Source: a virus. Taken from it: a stretch of 23,216 bases of DNA. Positions 1 to 8,090 of this stretch are shown here, in pieces. The first letter of the stretch is position 1. Every line of letters starts with the position of its first letter. Under the pieces are notes generated by a model. That model did not search any database. It saw nothing but the letters and a program-made list of their open reading frames with translations, and was not told the DNA's origin. The DNA is taken from IMG/VR virus record IMGVR_UViG_3300030382_000726, positions 1 through 23,216 of that record; one strand, given 5' to 3'. Position numbers and translations under genes: made by a program.

Positions 1-15
1 TAATATATATAGAGA

Positions 16-2643
16 ATGGCAACAAATACAGAAAAGATAGTAGTACAGGTAGTCGTAAAAGGACAAAAGCAATTAGAAGACCTTAGCGGTAAAACTAGCA
101 AAGCAACTAAGGGTGTTGGTGGATTAACAAAAGGATTTACTAAAATGGCTGCAGGTATTGGACTTGCAATAGCTGCGTTTAGACAAATAAATCAGTTAAT
201 AGGTGGCTCTATTAAGACTTTTTCAAAATTTGAGTTTGAAATGGCTAAAGTTAAAGCTATTACAGGTGCTACAGAAAAAGATTTTCAAAAATTAACATCT
301 ACAGCACAAAAACTAGGTAGAACAACATTCTTTACTGCAACACAGGTAGGGGAACTACAGGTAGCTTTTGGTAAGTTAGGGTTTACAACAAGAGAAATAT
401 TAGATGCTCAGGAAGCAACATTAATGTTAGCTACAGCTACACAGTCAGACTTAGGTAGAGCAGCAGTAGTTGCGGGTGCGGCAGTAAGAGGATTTGGATT
501 AGATGCCAGTGAAACACAAAGAGTGGTAGATGTTATGGCTGTAGCTTTTACTTCATCAGCATTAGATATTGAGAAGTGGCAAACATCTATGACTAAAGTT
601 GCCCCTATTGCAAATGCCGCAGGAATAGAAATAGAATCAACTGCAGCAGTTATGGGTACACTTACAGATGCAGGTATTGAAGCATCTATTGCAGGTACAT
701 CATTAAGAAATATATTCTTAAAAATGCAAGACCCAACATCTGAACTAGCAAAAAAGATAGGGTTTACAGTTAGTAGTGGAGAGGATTTAGAAAAAGCATT
801 AGTACAATTAAATGCATCAGGACTTACAAATGCAGAGATGATGGAACTTGTTGATTTAAGGCAAGTTGCTGCTTTTGCAACAATGGTTAATGGTGCTGAT
901 AGAATAGTTGATTTAACTGATGCTTTAGATGATGCTAATGGAAAGGCTCAGGAAATGGCTGATATTATGAAAAACACATTACAAGGAGATATTTTAGAAG
1001 CTAAGTCTGCTTGGGAAGGTCTTGAAATTGCTATTTTTACTGGAAGCAATAATATATCTAGGTGGCTTAGAGATGCTATTGATGTTTGGACATTCCTTCT
1101 AAATAAATTTGCTGATTCATTAAAAACATCAGAAGATGTTGCTATAGATATTTTTTCAAAAAGAATGGGTATTGCTAAGACTCAATTTAAAGAATTACAA
1201 GAATTAGCAGAAATAAATGCAGACCCAGATATAAGTCAAACATTAAGTGAGTCTATAAGAATAGCTGCAGATGACCTAGAGAAAGATATTGAAAGACTAA
1301 AAAAACAAACAAATGAAGCAAAAGAAACATGGGATAATGCTTGGACAAATGCCCCAGTAGGATTTGGAACAGAATCTTATGAAGAAACATACAATAGATT
1401 AAAAAGACAGACAGATGCGTCAATACTAGCATTAACTGATTTAAGAGATGAGCAACAAAAACAGGCAGATTATGAAACACAGCAAATTAAAGATTCTGAG
1501 TTAGAAGCAGATATAGCAGCAGAAAAGAAAAGGAGAGCAAAATTAAAAGAAAACCAAGATGAATTAAAAGAAATAGAAAAAGCAAACAGAGATAAACAAC
1601 GACTAGAAAAACAAGACTTTAAAGATTCAGAAACAAATCTAAAAAATGCTTTAAAAGAAGAATTAAATGCAGATAAGCAAAACCTTATAGATGGATTAAT
1701 AACTGAAGAAGAATACAACACTAGAGTTTTTGAAGCAGAACAGGCTCATCTTGATATGATGAGAGATTTAAGAAACGCATATGGTCTGGATGTTGCTTCT
1801 ATTAATGGTAAAATATTAGACAATGACTTAAAGAGAATATCAGAAGCAGCGAAAGCAGAATTAGACAGATTTAAACAAGACCAAGAGATTAAGAAAAGTC
1901 AGGTAGACTTAGCAGTAGAAGCAGCAGATGCTATTATAACCATAACAACACAAAATATTGATAGGAGAGCAGAAAGAGAGAAAAAACTTTTAGAAGAAAG
2001 AAAAGAAGCAGGTCTTATAACTCAAGAAGAATACGAAGCAGGAGTTGAAAGAATATCAAGAAAGGCTTTTCAGCAAAAGAAGAAATTAGCATTGATGGAG
2101 ATATTAGTAGATACTGCGGCAGCAGTTGCTAAAATAAAAATACAGGCAGCAGTATTAGCAGCAACTCCTATTATTGGTCATGCTATGGCAGCATCAGCAT
2201 TAGCACAAATCCCTTTTGTTATAGCATCTGGACTAATACAAGCAGCAGTTATAAATGCTCAGAAATATGCATTAGGAGGATTAATTGAAGAATTTGCAAA
2301 TGGTGGTATGGTACAAGGTAAATCTCATGCACAAGGAGGAGAGAAGTTTGCAGTAGGAGGTAGAGTAGTTGAATTAGAAGGAGGTGAAGCAGTTATCAAT
2401 AAAAGAAGTACGTCAATGTTTAGAGGTCAACTGTCAGCAATGAACGCAGCAGGAGGTGGTGTTAAGTTTGCAGATGGTGGATTACTTAATCAACCTTCAT
2501 TCTCACAACAACAATTCAATGCTTTAAATCAAAACCAGATGGTTGGGGCTATGGGTTCTAGCAGAAAAGTAGTTGTAGTAGAATCTGACATTACAGATAC
2601 TCAAGAAGCAGTAAGTGTAATACAATCACAAGCAACATTATAA
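16..2643 (+). CDS. Phage tail tape measure protein (TP901 family)
   Basis: This 875-residue protein would set tail length and line the tail tube lumen. Residues about 70-310 resemble the TP901-1 tape-measure core, with motifs such as FEFEMAKVKAITGATE and IAGTSLRNIFLKM. Residues about 380-690 are charged and heptad-rich, so likely coiled coil. Hydrophobic stretches follow at about 695-750, and the C-terminus is Gly-rich with GEAVINKRST, a motif common near tape-measure ends. At roughly 0.15 nm per residue (known rule) the length implies a tail near 130 nm. The ATG follows an A/T-rich leader without a Shine-Dalgarno, as in Bacteroidetes. The family call is firm; the exact domain edges are approximate. 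Confidence 0.93.
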   Translation: MATNTEKIVVQVVVKGQKQLEDLSGKTSKATKGVGGLTKGFTKMAAGIGLAIAAFRQINQLIGGSIKTFSKFEFEMAKVKAITGATEKDFQKLTSTAQKLGRTTFFTATQVGELQVAFGKLGFTTREILDAQEATLMLATATQSDLGRAAVVAGAAVRGFGLDASETQRVVDVMAVAFTSSALDIEKWQTSMTKVAPIANAAGIEIESTAAVMGTLTDAGIEASIAGTSLRNIFLKMQDPTSELAKKIGFTVSSGEDLEKALVQLNASGLTNAEMMELVDLRQVAAFATMVNGADRIVDLTDALDDANGKAQEMADIMKNTLQGDILEAKSAWEGLEIAIFTGSNNISRWLRDAIDVWTFLLNKFADSLKTSEDVAIDIFSKRMGIAKTQFKELQELAEINADPDISQTLSESIRIAADDLEKDIERLKKQTNEAKETWDNAWTNAPVGFGTESYEETYNRLKRQTDASILALTDLRDEQQKQADYETQQIKDSELEADIAAEKKRRAKLKENQDELKEIEKANRDKQRLEKQDFKDSETNLKNALKEELNADKQNLIDGLITEEEYNTRVFEAEQAHLDMMRDLRNAYGLDVASINGKILDNDLKRISEAAKAELDRFKQDQEIKKSQVDLAVEAADAIITITTQNIDRRAEREKKLLEERKEAGLITQEEYEAGVERISRKAFQQKKKLALMEILVDTAAAVAKIKIQAAVLAATPIIGHAMAASALAQIPFVIASGLIQAAVINAQKYALGGLIEEFANGGMVQGKSHAQGGEKFAVGGRVVELEGGEAVINKRSTSMFRGQLSAMNAAGGGVKFADGGLLNQPSFSQQQFNALNQNQMVGAMGSSRKVVVVESDITDTQEAVSVIQSQATL

Positions 2644-2645
2644 AT

Positions 2646-2873
2646 ATGGAAGAAATACTAAAACTTATTGAAGGTTATGGATTGCCATTAGTTTTACTTT
2701 TAGGTGCTTTATATGCGTTATATAGATTTCTTGTTTTTAGTTTATATGAAGTAAAGAACGAGTTTGGAAGAAGACATGAAGATAATGCTAAGGCAATGTC
2801 AGAATTAAAAATATCAATAGCACAATTAAAAGAAAAGGTTAATACATTACTAGATTTTGAAAAAAGAAAATAA
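2646..2873 (+). CDS. Small membrane protein with coiled-coil tail (holin-like topology)
   Basis: A 75-residue protein starting 2 bases after the tape measure stop, so almost certainly translated from the same mRNA. Residues about 10-33 form one hydrophobic membrane segment (GLPLVLLLGALYALYRFLVF). The rest is charged and amphipathic, ending in a heptad-like helix with KISIAQLKEKVNTLL. One TM plus a C-terminal helix resembles small holin or XhlA/BhlA-type phage membrane proteins, but a better three-TM holin lies at 11458-11850. It could instead be a tail-associated or superinfection protein. Function is not established from sequence. Confidence 0.7.
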   Translation: MEEILKLIEGYGLPLVLLLGALYALYRFLVFSLYEVKNEFGRRHEDNAKAMSELKISIAQLKEKVNTLLDFEKRK

Positions 2874-2882
2874 TATAAACAT

Positions 2883-3077
2883 ATGTTTGTTAATAAAAAA
2901 ACCAAATTAGAAAGACTAAGTATATGTAAAAGTTGTAATATGTATCGCAACTTTATGTTACTTAGAAAGCCAATAATAACAATAGGGTCAAGGTGTGCAG
3001 AATGTAAGTGTTTCCTAGATGCAAAAACATCTTTGACAAAAGAGTTTTTTGGGAAATGCCCTTTAAATAAATGGTAA
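2883..3077 (+). CDS. Small Cys-rich zinc-ribbon-like protein
   Basis: A 64-residue basic protein with paired cysteines C15/C18 (ICKSC), C38/C41/C43 (CAECKC) and C59 (KCPLNKW). The spacing suggests one or two zinc sites. Short proteins with CxxC, CxxCxC and a C-terminal CPLxKW motif recur between tail and head genes of Bacteroidetes phages, generally with unknown role. It sits 9 bases after the membrane gene and 10 before the next gene, in a tight operon. Metal binding is inferred from cysteine spacing; no catalytic motif is seen. Confidence 0.75.
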   Translation: MFVNKKTKLERLSICKSCNMYRNFMLLRKPIITIGSRCAECKCFLDAKTSLTKEFFGKCPLNKW

Positions 3078-3087
3078 AAAAATAAAA

Positions 3088-3399
3088 ATGGATATAAAAG
3101 AAATCGCTAAAAATTATAGCAAAGACAAAAAAAGAATGATGACTGATGCTGTTGTTAAGAATCAGCATCACATGAGAAACTTTACTTCTTATCACACATA
3201 CTCTTTAAACTTAATGTATGCTGAATGGGATTTATTATTCCCAACACAAAAGCAAGATATTAATTGTAGTTCTTGCAGAAAAGCAGTAAATAAGTTTTGG
3301 GAAACAATGGTAGATGAGTGGATAGAAGAAGAATCAAAACCTACACCAGAACCAAAAACAAAAAAGAAAGTTGGCACAAAAAAAAGAAAGGCAAAATAA
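3088..3399 (+). CDS. Hypothetical phage protein, Lys-rich C-terminus
   Basis: A 103-residue protein not recognised. It carries an internal NCSSCRK motif and a conserved-looking NKFWETMVDEWIEEE segment, then a Pro/Lys-rich tail (KPTPEPKTKKK) resembling a flexible nucleic-acid-binding extension. The tail region overlaps the next gene by 29 bases, across a run of eight A (3378-3385). That overlap makes either translational coupling or slippage possible. Its place between zinc-ribbon and DNA-binding-like proteins gives no clear role. Confidence 0.65.
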   Translation: MDIKEIAKNYSKDKKRMMTDAVVKNQHHMRNFTSYHTYSLNLMYAEWDLLFPTQKQDINCSSCRKAVNKFWETMVDEWIEEESKPTPEPKTKKKVGTKKRKAK

Positions 3400-3703
3400 G
3401 ATAGATGTAGTTTATGACTACATTGAAATTGTTGGGGTTGAACTTGAAAGAAGGTTTGGAGAATCCCCCACCTGTAAAGACATGATAAAACATCTTGTTG
3501 AGAGAGGTATGATTGAGCCAAAGAGAGTTAGGAACTATATGATTATTGCTGACTTTGATAGAATGTTAGTTGGTAATGAAGGAAGCAGAACACATACGTT
3601 TATGGACTTATCTATTAAATACGAGATAAGTGAAAGTCAAGCACAAAATATTGTTTATAAGGAGAGAAAAAAATCTACCCCAATGAATAATATATCATTC
3701 TAA
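3371..3703 (+). CDS. Hypothetical HTH-like protein, TTG start
   Basis: A 110-residue protein whose only plausible in-frame start is TTG at 3371, because the next in-frame Met is 38 residues in. The body is mostly helical (KIDVVYDYIEIVGVELERRFG, then DLSIKYEISESQAQNIVYKERK), and the last part looks like a helix-turn-helix. Small terminase subunits can look like this, but the terminase candidate at the right window edge is better placed. The gene overlaps its upstream neighbour by 29 bases. The coding frame looks real; the start is the uncertain part. Confidence 0.65.
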   Translation: MAQKKERQNKIDVVYDYIEIVGVELERRFGESPTCKDMIKHLVERGMIEPKRVRNYMIIADFDRMLVGNEGSRTHTFMDLSIKYEISESQAQNIVYKERKKSTPMNNISF

Positions 3704-3731
3704 AAGTTTTGTATCAAAATTAGGTAACTAT

Positions 3732-3755
3732 AAAATACATTTAAGTGTATTTTTG
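3732..3755 (+). promoter_or_regulatory. 22-bp palindrome overlapping a -7-like element before the head module
   Basis: Bases 3732-3753 form an AT-rich inverted repeat with one mismatched pair. As RNA it gives a 9-bp hairpin with a UUAA loop and a T tail, so it could terminate the upstream transcript. The right arm also holds TATTTTTG (3748-3755), matching the Bacteroidetes -7 form TAnnTTTG, just before the protease ATG at 3761. I find no well-spaced -33 TTG. Terminator, operator and promoter readings all remain open. Confidence 0.35.
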
Positions 3756-3760
3756 CAGCT

Positions 3761-4795
3761 ATGAACAAAAATTGGTATAGTATTCAAAACAAAGCAGGTA
3801 AAACTGCTGATGTCTATATCTTTGATGAGATTGGAATGTATGGTGTAACTGCACAAGATTTCATTGGAGAGATAAAAGACTTAAAAGACACGCCAATCAA
3901 TTTACGCATAAATAGTTTAGGAGGAGATGTGTTTAATGGAATGGCGATATATAATGTAATCAAAAAAAGAGAATCCAGAACTACAGTTTATGTTGAGGGA
4001 ATAGCTGCAAGTATTGCTACTATTATTGCTCTTGGTGCAGATGAAGTTGTTATGTCTGAAAATTCTCTATTTATGATTCATAACGCTTGGGGTGGAACTA
4101 TGGGTGATTCAAAAGATATGCGTAAATCTGCTGACACTCTTGATAAGATTTCAAACGAACTTACAGAAATCTATGTAAAGAAGACAGGATTGGCTTACAA
4201 TAGAGTTACTGAGATGATGGATGAAGAAACTTGGTTGAGTGCTGAAGAAGCATACGAACTTGGTTTTGTTGATACTATTTCAGATGCTATTAAGGTTGCT
4301 GCTAAGTATGATGTTTCTAAATTTAAAAACATAACAAACGAGGAAATACAAAACAAATTTAATATTAACATAAAAAACAAAAAAATGACTAACGATTTAA
4401 AAGAATGGTTCAACAGTAAAGTCGATGAAATTGTTGCAGCAGTTAAATCTGATGTAAAAGTTTCTAAAGACGTTATTGAAGATACTACAGTTACTGTTAA
4501 TCTTGGTGATAAGGAAGAAATTATGAATAAAATTTCTAGCTTTGAAACTAAGAATATAGAGTTAACAGAAAAGATTACTTCTTTAGAAGAAGAATTAGTG
4601 AACGCAAAAGGAACTAATGAAACTTTAACAGGAGAAGTAGAAACCTTAAACACAAGACTTAAAAAAGCAGATGCTACTGGTACAGAAATAGAAACTGATG
4701 GCGACCCTGTAGTAGTTGAAAACAAAAAAGAAGATGCTAATGCACACTTTTACAATGCAATGGCTGATAGAATAAAAAATAGATTTAATAATTAA
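3761..4795 (+). CDS. ClpP-like prohead (head maturation) protease with C-terminal scaffold
   Basis: A 344-residue protein. Residues 1-180 have the ClpP/crotonase serine-protease pattern: NSLGGDV (51-57, oxyanion turn), GIAASIA with nucleophile Ser84, MIHNAWG with His107, and ETWLSAEEAYELGFVD, where Glu156 takes the place of the ClpP Asp as is usual in phage relatives. Residues about 209-344 are acidic and coiled-coil-like (LTEKITSLEEELVNAK), as expected of a scaffold removed during capsid maturation. The major capsid gene follows 15 bases later. Protease identity is strong; the scaffold role is inferred from position and composition. Confidence 0.92.
   Translation: MNKNWYSIQNKAGKTADVYIFDEIGMYGVTAQDFIGEIKDLKDTPINLRINSLGGDVFNGMAIYNVIKKRESRTTVYVEGIAASIATIIALGADEVVMSENSLFMIHNAWGGTMGDSKDMRKSADTLDKISNELTEIYVKKTGLAYNRVTEMMDEETWLSAEEAYELGFVDTISDAIKVAAKYDVSKFKNITNEEIQNKFNINIKNKKMTNDLKEWFNSKVDEIVAAVKSDVKVSKDVIEDTTVTVNLGDKEEIMNKISSFETKNIELTEKITSLEEELVNAKGTNETLTGEVETLNTRLKKADATGTEIETDGDPVVVENKKEDANAHFYNAMADRIKNRFNN
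4385..4795 (+). CDS. Possible nested scaffold protein (internal start in protease gene)
   Basis: An in-frame ATG at 4385 (residue 209 of the protease ORF) is preceded by an A-rich stretch very like the leaders of true starts in this genome, and it falls exactly where the protease domain ends and the coiled-coil region begins. Translation from it would give a 136-residue free scaffold. Phages such as lambda (C/Nu3) use this arrangement. The sequence shows only the start context; production of the shorter protein is inference. Confidence 0.4.
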   Translation: MTNDLKEWFNSKVDEIVAAVKSDVKVSKDVIEDTTVTVNLGDKEEIMNKISSFETKNIELTEKITSLEEELVNAKGTNETLTGEVETLNTRLKKADATGTEIETDGDPVVVENKKEDANAHFYNAMADRIKNRFNN

Positions 4796-4810
4796 AAAAA
4801 ATAAAAGAAA

Positions 4811-5818
4811 ATGGCAAACGTAGCAAATAAAGGAACATTCGCAACTTATTCAGGGGCGAATTTAAATGAGATTTTTTATGAGCCAGTATTTAGAAGTGAT
4901 GATATTATGCGTAACTATAGAGTTATTCCTAATGTAAAGCACAAAATGAATGTGTTTACTTCTGCTGCTCTAACAAAAATAGTACAAAAATATACTGCCT
5001 GTTCAGCGACAAGTGGTTCAACTCAATTTGATATTGATGAGAAGACAATTACAGCAGGTAGAATGAGAGTTGCTCTTGAGCAATGTACTGATGAGTTCTT
5101 TGGAACTTACATTGAAGAAATGTATAGAAATGGTGTAGATGTAATGAATCTTGAAGGTACTCAATTAGCAGATGCGATTGTAAATCGTGCTGTAAAAGGT
5201 ATTGGACAAGATGTTGTAAGATTAGCATGGGGTGGAGATAGTGCAACTGCTAACTATGACCAAATGTCTGGTTGGATGAAATTAATGGGAGATGATGCAA
5301 CTGTATTGGCAGCAAGAACTGAGTATAGTGCAGTAGCACCTACAACACCAACTTCAGCAGAAGCACTTGGAGTATTAAGAACTATGTATGATAATGCACC
5401 TGCAGCACTACAGCAGATAGCTTCAGCAGACAAGAAAATCTTTGTTTCACCAAAGACTTTTAATGCTTATCTACAAAACTTAGAAGGAACATCTGCTGAC
5501 TTAGCAATCGTTAATCAACAAGATGGATTGCGTAGAGTGATGTTTAGAGGTGTTGAATTAGTACCTATGTATGAGTGGGACACTATTTTAGCAGACACAG
5601 ACCCTGCAATGTTCTTGAGAGGTGGTGTTAATGGAACAGAAGGTGCTTGTTATTGTGCAGTAGAGAACTTAATTATTGGTTCTGATGTAACTGACCCAGA
5701 AGGTTCTTTTAAAGTATTCTATGATGATTTAGAAGAAAAAATGTTCTTTAGAGGATATTTCAAGTTAGGAGTACAATTCTTGTACCCTTCTCTTGTTCAA
5801 TGGGGAATCTTCTACTAA
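4811..5818 (+). CDS. Major capsid protein
   Basis: A 335-residue protein directly after the protease/scaffold gene and before a terminator hairpin, the usual position of the most abundant virion protein. The N-terminus (MANVANKGTFATYSGANLNE) and segments such as EFFGTYIEEMYRNGVD and KIFVSPKTFNAYLQNLEG resemble major capsid proteins of Bacteroidetes siphoviruses. The C-terminus (FRGYFKLGVQFLYPSLVQWG) is typical of a shell-forming domain. An HK97 fold is expected from family knowledge but is not shown here. ATG 4811 follows an A-rich leader with no Shine-Dalgarno. Confidence 0.88.
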   Translation: MANVANKGTFATYSGANLNEIFYEPVFRSDDIMRNYRVIPNVKHKMNVFTSAALTKIVQKYTACSATSGSTQFDIDEKTITAGRMRVALEQCTDEFFGTYIEEMYRNGVDVMNLEGTQLADAIVNRAVKGIGQDVVRLAWGGDSATANYDQMSGWMKLMGDDATVLAARTEYSAVAPTTPTSAEALGVLRTMYDNAPAALQQIASADKKIFVSPKTFNAYLQNLEGTSADLAIVNQQDGLRRVMFRGVELVPMYEWDTILADTDPAMFLRGGVNGTEGACYCAVENLIIGSDVTDPEGSFKVFYDDLEEKMFFRGYFKLGVQFLYPSLVQWGIFY

Positions 5819-5833
5819 AAATAATGTAATAAT

Positions 5834-5857
5834 AGAGAGAGTGTAAAAACTCTCTCT
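5834..5857 (+). terminator. Hairpin terminator after the capsid gene
   Basis: A perfect 9-bp stem (AGAGAGAGT/ACTCTCTCT) closes a 6-base loop 16 bases after the capsid stop. Only TTAATTACTCTT follows, so the T tract is weak. It could partly terminate transcription or protect the 3' end of the abundant capsid mRNA. Confidence 0.65.
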
Positions 5858-5894
5858 TAATTACTCTTAAATAACAATATAAAATAATAATAAA

Positions 5895-6473
5895 ATGGCA
5901 ATAGATAAAGGAATCGGTGTTGAATGTAGTAATTTACAGGCTACTGGTGGCATCACTCAAATACTTTTAAGAACTTGGTTAACTCCTGATGCAGTTGTTT
6001 ATGGTAATGCTGCTGGTGAGCATGATATAGATAGTATTCTTTCAGGGGGGGCTGCAAACTGGTTTGTTTTTGAGTGTAAAAATGAAACTGGTGCATTAAC
6101 AGTAAACGCTACTAAAGAAAATGGCTCAACTGCTTTTGAGTGTACTCTAACTTTTATGATACCACAGATTAACAGTGATAGATTTGCTGAGATTCAAGCA
6201 ATGCTAGATACTTGTATGATGGGGGCAGTAAAAGATACTAATGGCACTTGGTGGGTAATTGGTGCTAGTGAAAAATATGCTAACGAAGATGTGGCTGCAA
6301 AAAGTCAAACTTACTTAAACTTCACTTCTGCGGAAGGAGGAACAGGGGCTGCTTATTCTGATGAAAGTGGAATGACAGTTACTTTAACTGCAAGACAGTT
6401 TGAGTTACCTAGAAAGTATATTGGGACTATTACAGTTGATACTTCAGCATTAACAGCAACTTCAGCAGCGTAA
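5895..6473 (+). CDS. Probable major tail tube protein
   Basis: A 192-residue, beta-rich, weakly charged protein directly downstream of the capsid gene. The middle (FECTLTFMIPQINSDRFAEI, then GAVKDTNGTWWVIG) and the C-terminal part (MTVTLTARQFELPRKYIG) follow the pattern of tail tube proteins in Bacteroidetes phages, where a conserved NG-W/Y turn precedes the last strands. Ala/Thr-rich ends are typical of virion proteins. The call rests on pattern and position, so a minor capsid protein is the main alternative. The gene sits alone between the hairpin at 5834 and a 139-base spacer. Confidence 0.6.
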   Translation: MAIDKGIGVECSNLQATGGITQILLRTWLTPDAVVYGNAAGEHDIDSILSGGAANWFVFECKNETGALTVNATKENGSTAFECTLTFMIPQINSDRFAEIQAMLDTCMMGAVKDTNGTWWVIGASEKYANEDVAAKSQTYLNFTSAEGGTGAAYSDESGMTVTLTARQFELPRKYIGTITVDTSALTATSAA

Positions 6474-6612
6474 TAATATTAAGGTATAATAATAGGTTGA
6501 ACTTTGTTCGTAAAAAGTTTTATAACATTTCCCTATTAATATCTTTTTTTATAAAATGTGTAATTGTGAAAAAAATACAATAGATTCACAACACTTAAAA
6601 ATATATACAATC

Positions 6613-6819
6613 ATGGCAAAATATAAAGCAAAATCATCAACAGGAACAATATATAAAGGTGATATTAAAATTAAATTATCATTAGCTACTCAGGAAGAAT
6701 TAGCATACATTTATGAAGATTTAGGTTTAACTTCATTAGTAGAAAAATTATCAACTACAACAAAAAAAGATGAGCCAAAGAAAACAAACAAGAAAAAGTC
6801 AAGTAAAGGCAAAGACTAA
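6613..6819 (+). CDS. Small hypothetical structural-module protein
   Basis: A 68-residue protein beginning MAKYKAKSSTGTIYKGDIKI, with a compact beta/alpha body (LATQEELAYIYEDLGLTSLVEKL) and a very Lys-rich tail. Short proteins with this N-terminus and the QEELxxIYEDLGL helix occur in head-tail modules of Bacteroidetes phages, with unknown role. An upstream in-frame ATG at 6556 would add 19 residues starting MCNCEKN. I prefer 6613 because the extension reads like an A/T-rich leader. The gene overlaps the portal gene by 50 bases. Confidence 0.65.
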   Translation: MAKYKAKSSTGTIYKGDIKIKLSLATQEELAYIYEDLGLTSLVEKLSTTTKKDEPKKTNKKKSSKGKD

Positions 6820-8086
6820 TACTTTTGAATTTGGGGTATTTAACTTAGCCATACCTGAACATATTGAAGAACCTTTAGACTTATCAAGAATAAGAACTAA
6901 GTTTATTCCTTTTGGAACAAACAATCTCTTTCCACAATACTTAGCAGAATTAAAAAGAAAGTCATCTACACATAGAAGTGTACTTGCACAGAAAACGATA
7001 TTCACAAGTGGGGCTAAGTTTGTTACAGGTAATGACGATTTAAAAGAATACATTAAAGATGTTAATGCTGATGGTGAAACATTAAGAGATGTCTTTAAGA
7101 AAATAGCAGATGATTACTATACATTTGGCAATGCTTATGTAGAGGGAGTGTTATATGATGGAGGGTTAAACCTATATCACTTAGACGCTACAACTGTTAG
7201 GATGTCTAAAAACAAAAAAGAAGTATATGTACATCCAGACTGGGCGAAGTACAATACTATGAAAGACAAATTGTCTATCATGCCTATATATCCAAATGTA
7301 AGCAGTAATAGATTTGTAATTCAATTTAAAGATTATGAGCCTACTTTTACTTTTTATGGTTTGCCAGATTATGTAGCTGCACTAGAGCATATTGCAGTTG
7401 ACTATGAAATTGGCAAATGGAATCATACTAAGTTTAAGAATGGGTTTCAACCTTCAGCAATCGTAGAGATTAGTGGAGATATGGGTGAGAAGGAAGCAAA
7501 AGAATTAGTAAGAGAAGCCCAAAAGAAATTTGTTGGGGATGGGAACAATGGTAAAGTAATGTTTATAGTTAAAAATGGTGATACTTCACCTGCTAATGTA
7601 AGCATCATTAAAGACGACCAAGAAGGAAGTTGGATAGATTTACAACGAATAACTGACCAAAATATTGTAACAGCACACAGGTGGCAACCATCTTTGAGTG
7701 GTTTAGTATCAAGTGGTAAAATGAATAATACTGGAAGTGAGATTAGAATTGCTTATGACTTAGCAATGACTACAGTAATTAAAGACACTTCTGATATGAT
7801 ACTTAATGTTCTTAAAAAAATATTATTTAAAGAATTAGGGTTTTCACCTGAAGATTTATTAATACAATACGAACCACCAATTAGTTTTGCTACTCAAATT
7901 GACCCTGCAAAAGTGCTTACTATAAACGAACAAAGAAGAATGTTAGATGAAGACTTGCCAATGTTAGAGGAAGGCAATATGTTTATAACAGATAGAGAAC
8001 AAATTATAGTAACAAGAGATGATGAAGATGGTAATGATGAAGACGCAAGTTTACAAGTAACTGAAACAGACACAAACAACGAATAA
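6770..8086 (+). CDS. Phage portal protein
   Basis: A 438-residue protein with portal-like segments: PFGTNNLFPQYLAELKRKSS near residue 48, then SVLAQKTIFTSGAKFV, then FKKIADDYYTFGNAYVEG and LDATTVRM, which match the stem/wing region of siphovirus portal proteins. The C-terminal 40 residues are acidic and probably disordered. The portal forms the dodecameric DNA gate at one capsid vertex. ATG 6770 is the only Met in a reasonable position and lies inside the previous gene. Portal genes usually lie upstream of protease and capsid, so this downstream location is unusual. Confidence 0.8.
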   Translation: MSQRKQTRKSQVKAKTNTFEFGVFNLAIPEHIEEPLDLSRIRTKFIPFGTNNLFPQYLAELKRKSSTHRSVLAQKTIFTSGAKFVTGNDDLKEYIKDVNADGETLRDVFKKIADDYYTFGNAYVEGVLYDGGLNLYHLDATTVRMSKNKKEVYVHPDWAKYNTMKDKLSIMPIYPNVSSNRFVIQFKDYEPTFTFYGLPDYVAALEHIAVDYEIGKWNHTKFKNGFQPSAIVEISGDMGEKEAKELVREAQKKFVGDGNNGKVMFIVKNGDTSPANVSIIKDDQEGSWIDLQRITDQNIVTAHRWQPSLSGLVSSGKMNNTGSEIRIAYDLAMTTVIKDTSDMILNVLKKILFKELGFSPEDLLIQYEPPISFATQIDPAKVLTINEQRRMLDEDLPMLEEGNMFITDREQIIVTRDDEDGNDEDASLQVTETDTNNE

Positions 8087-8090
8087 CATT

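Noticed and set aside
4195-4725. 176-codon minus-strand frame inside the protease gene
   Set aside because: It is the antisense of a well-supported gene, Ser/Val/Leu-rich as expected of a shadow frame. No minus-strand gene is convincing anywhere.
6762-6772. A7 run as a programmed frameshift joining the small gene to the portal
   Set aside because: It would need a +1 or -2 shift, and the portal has its own ATG directly after the run.
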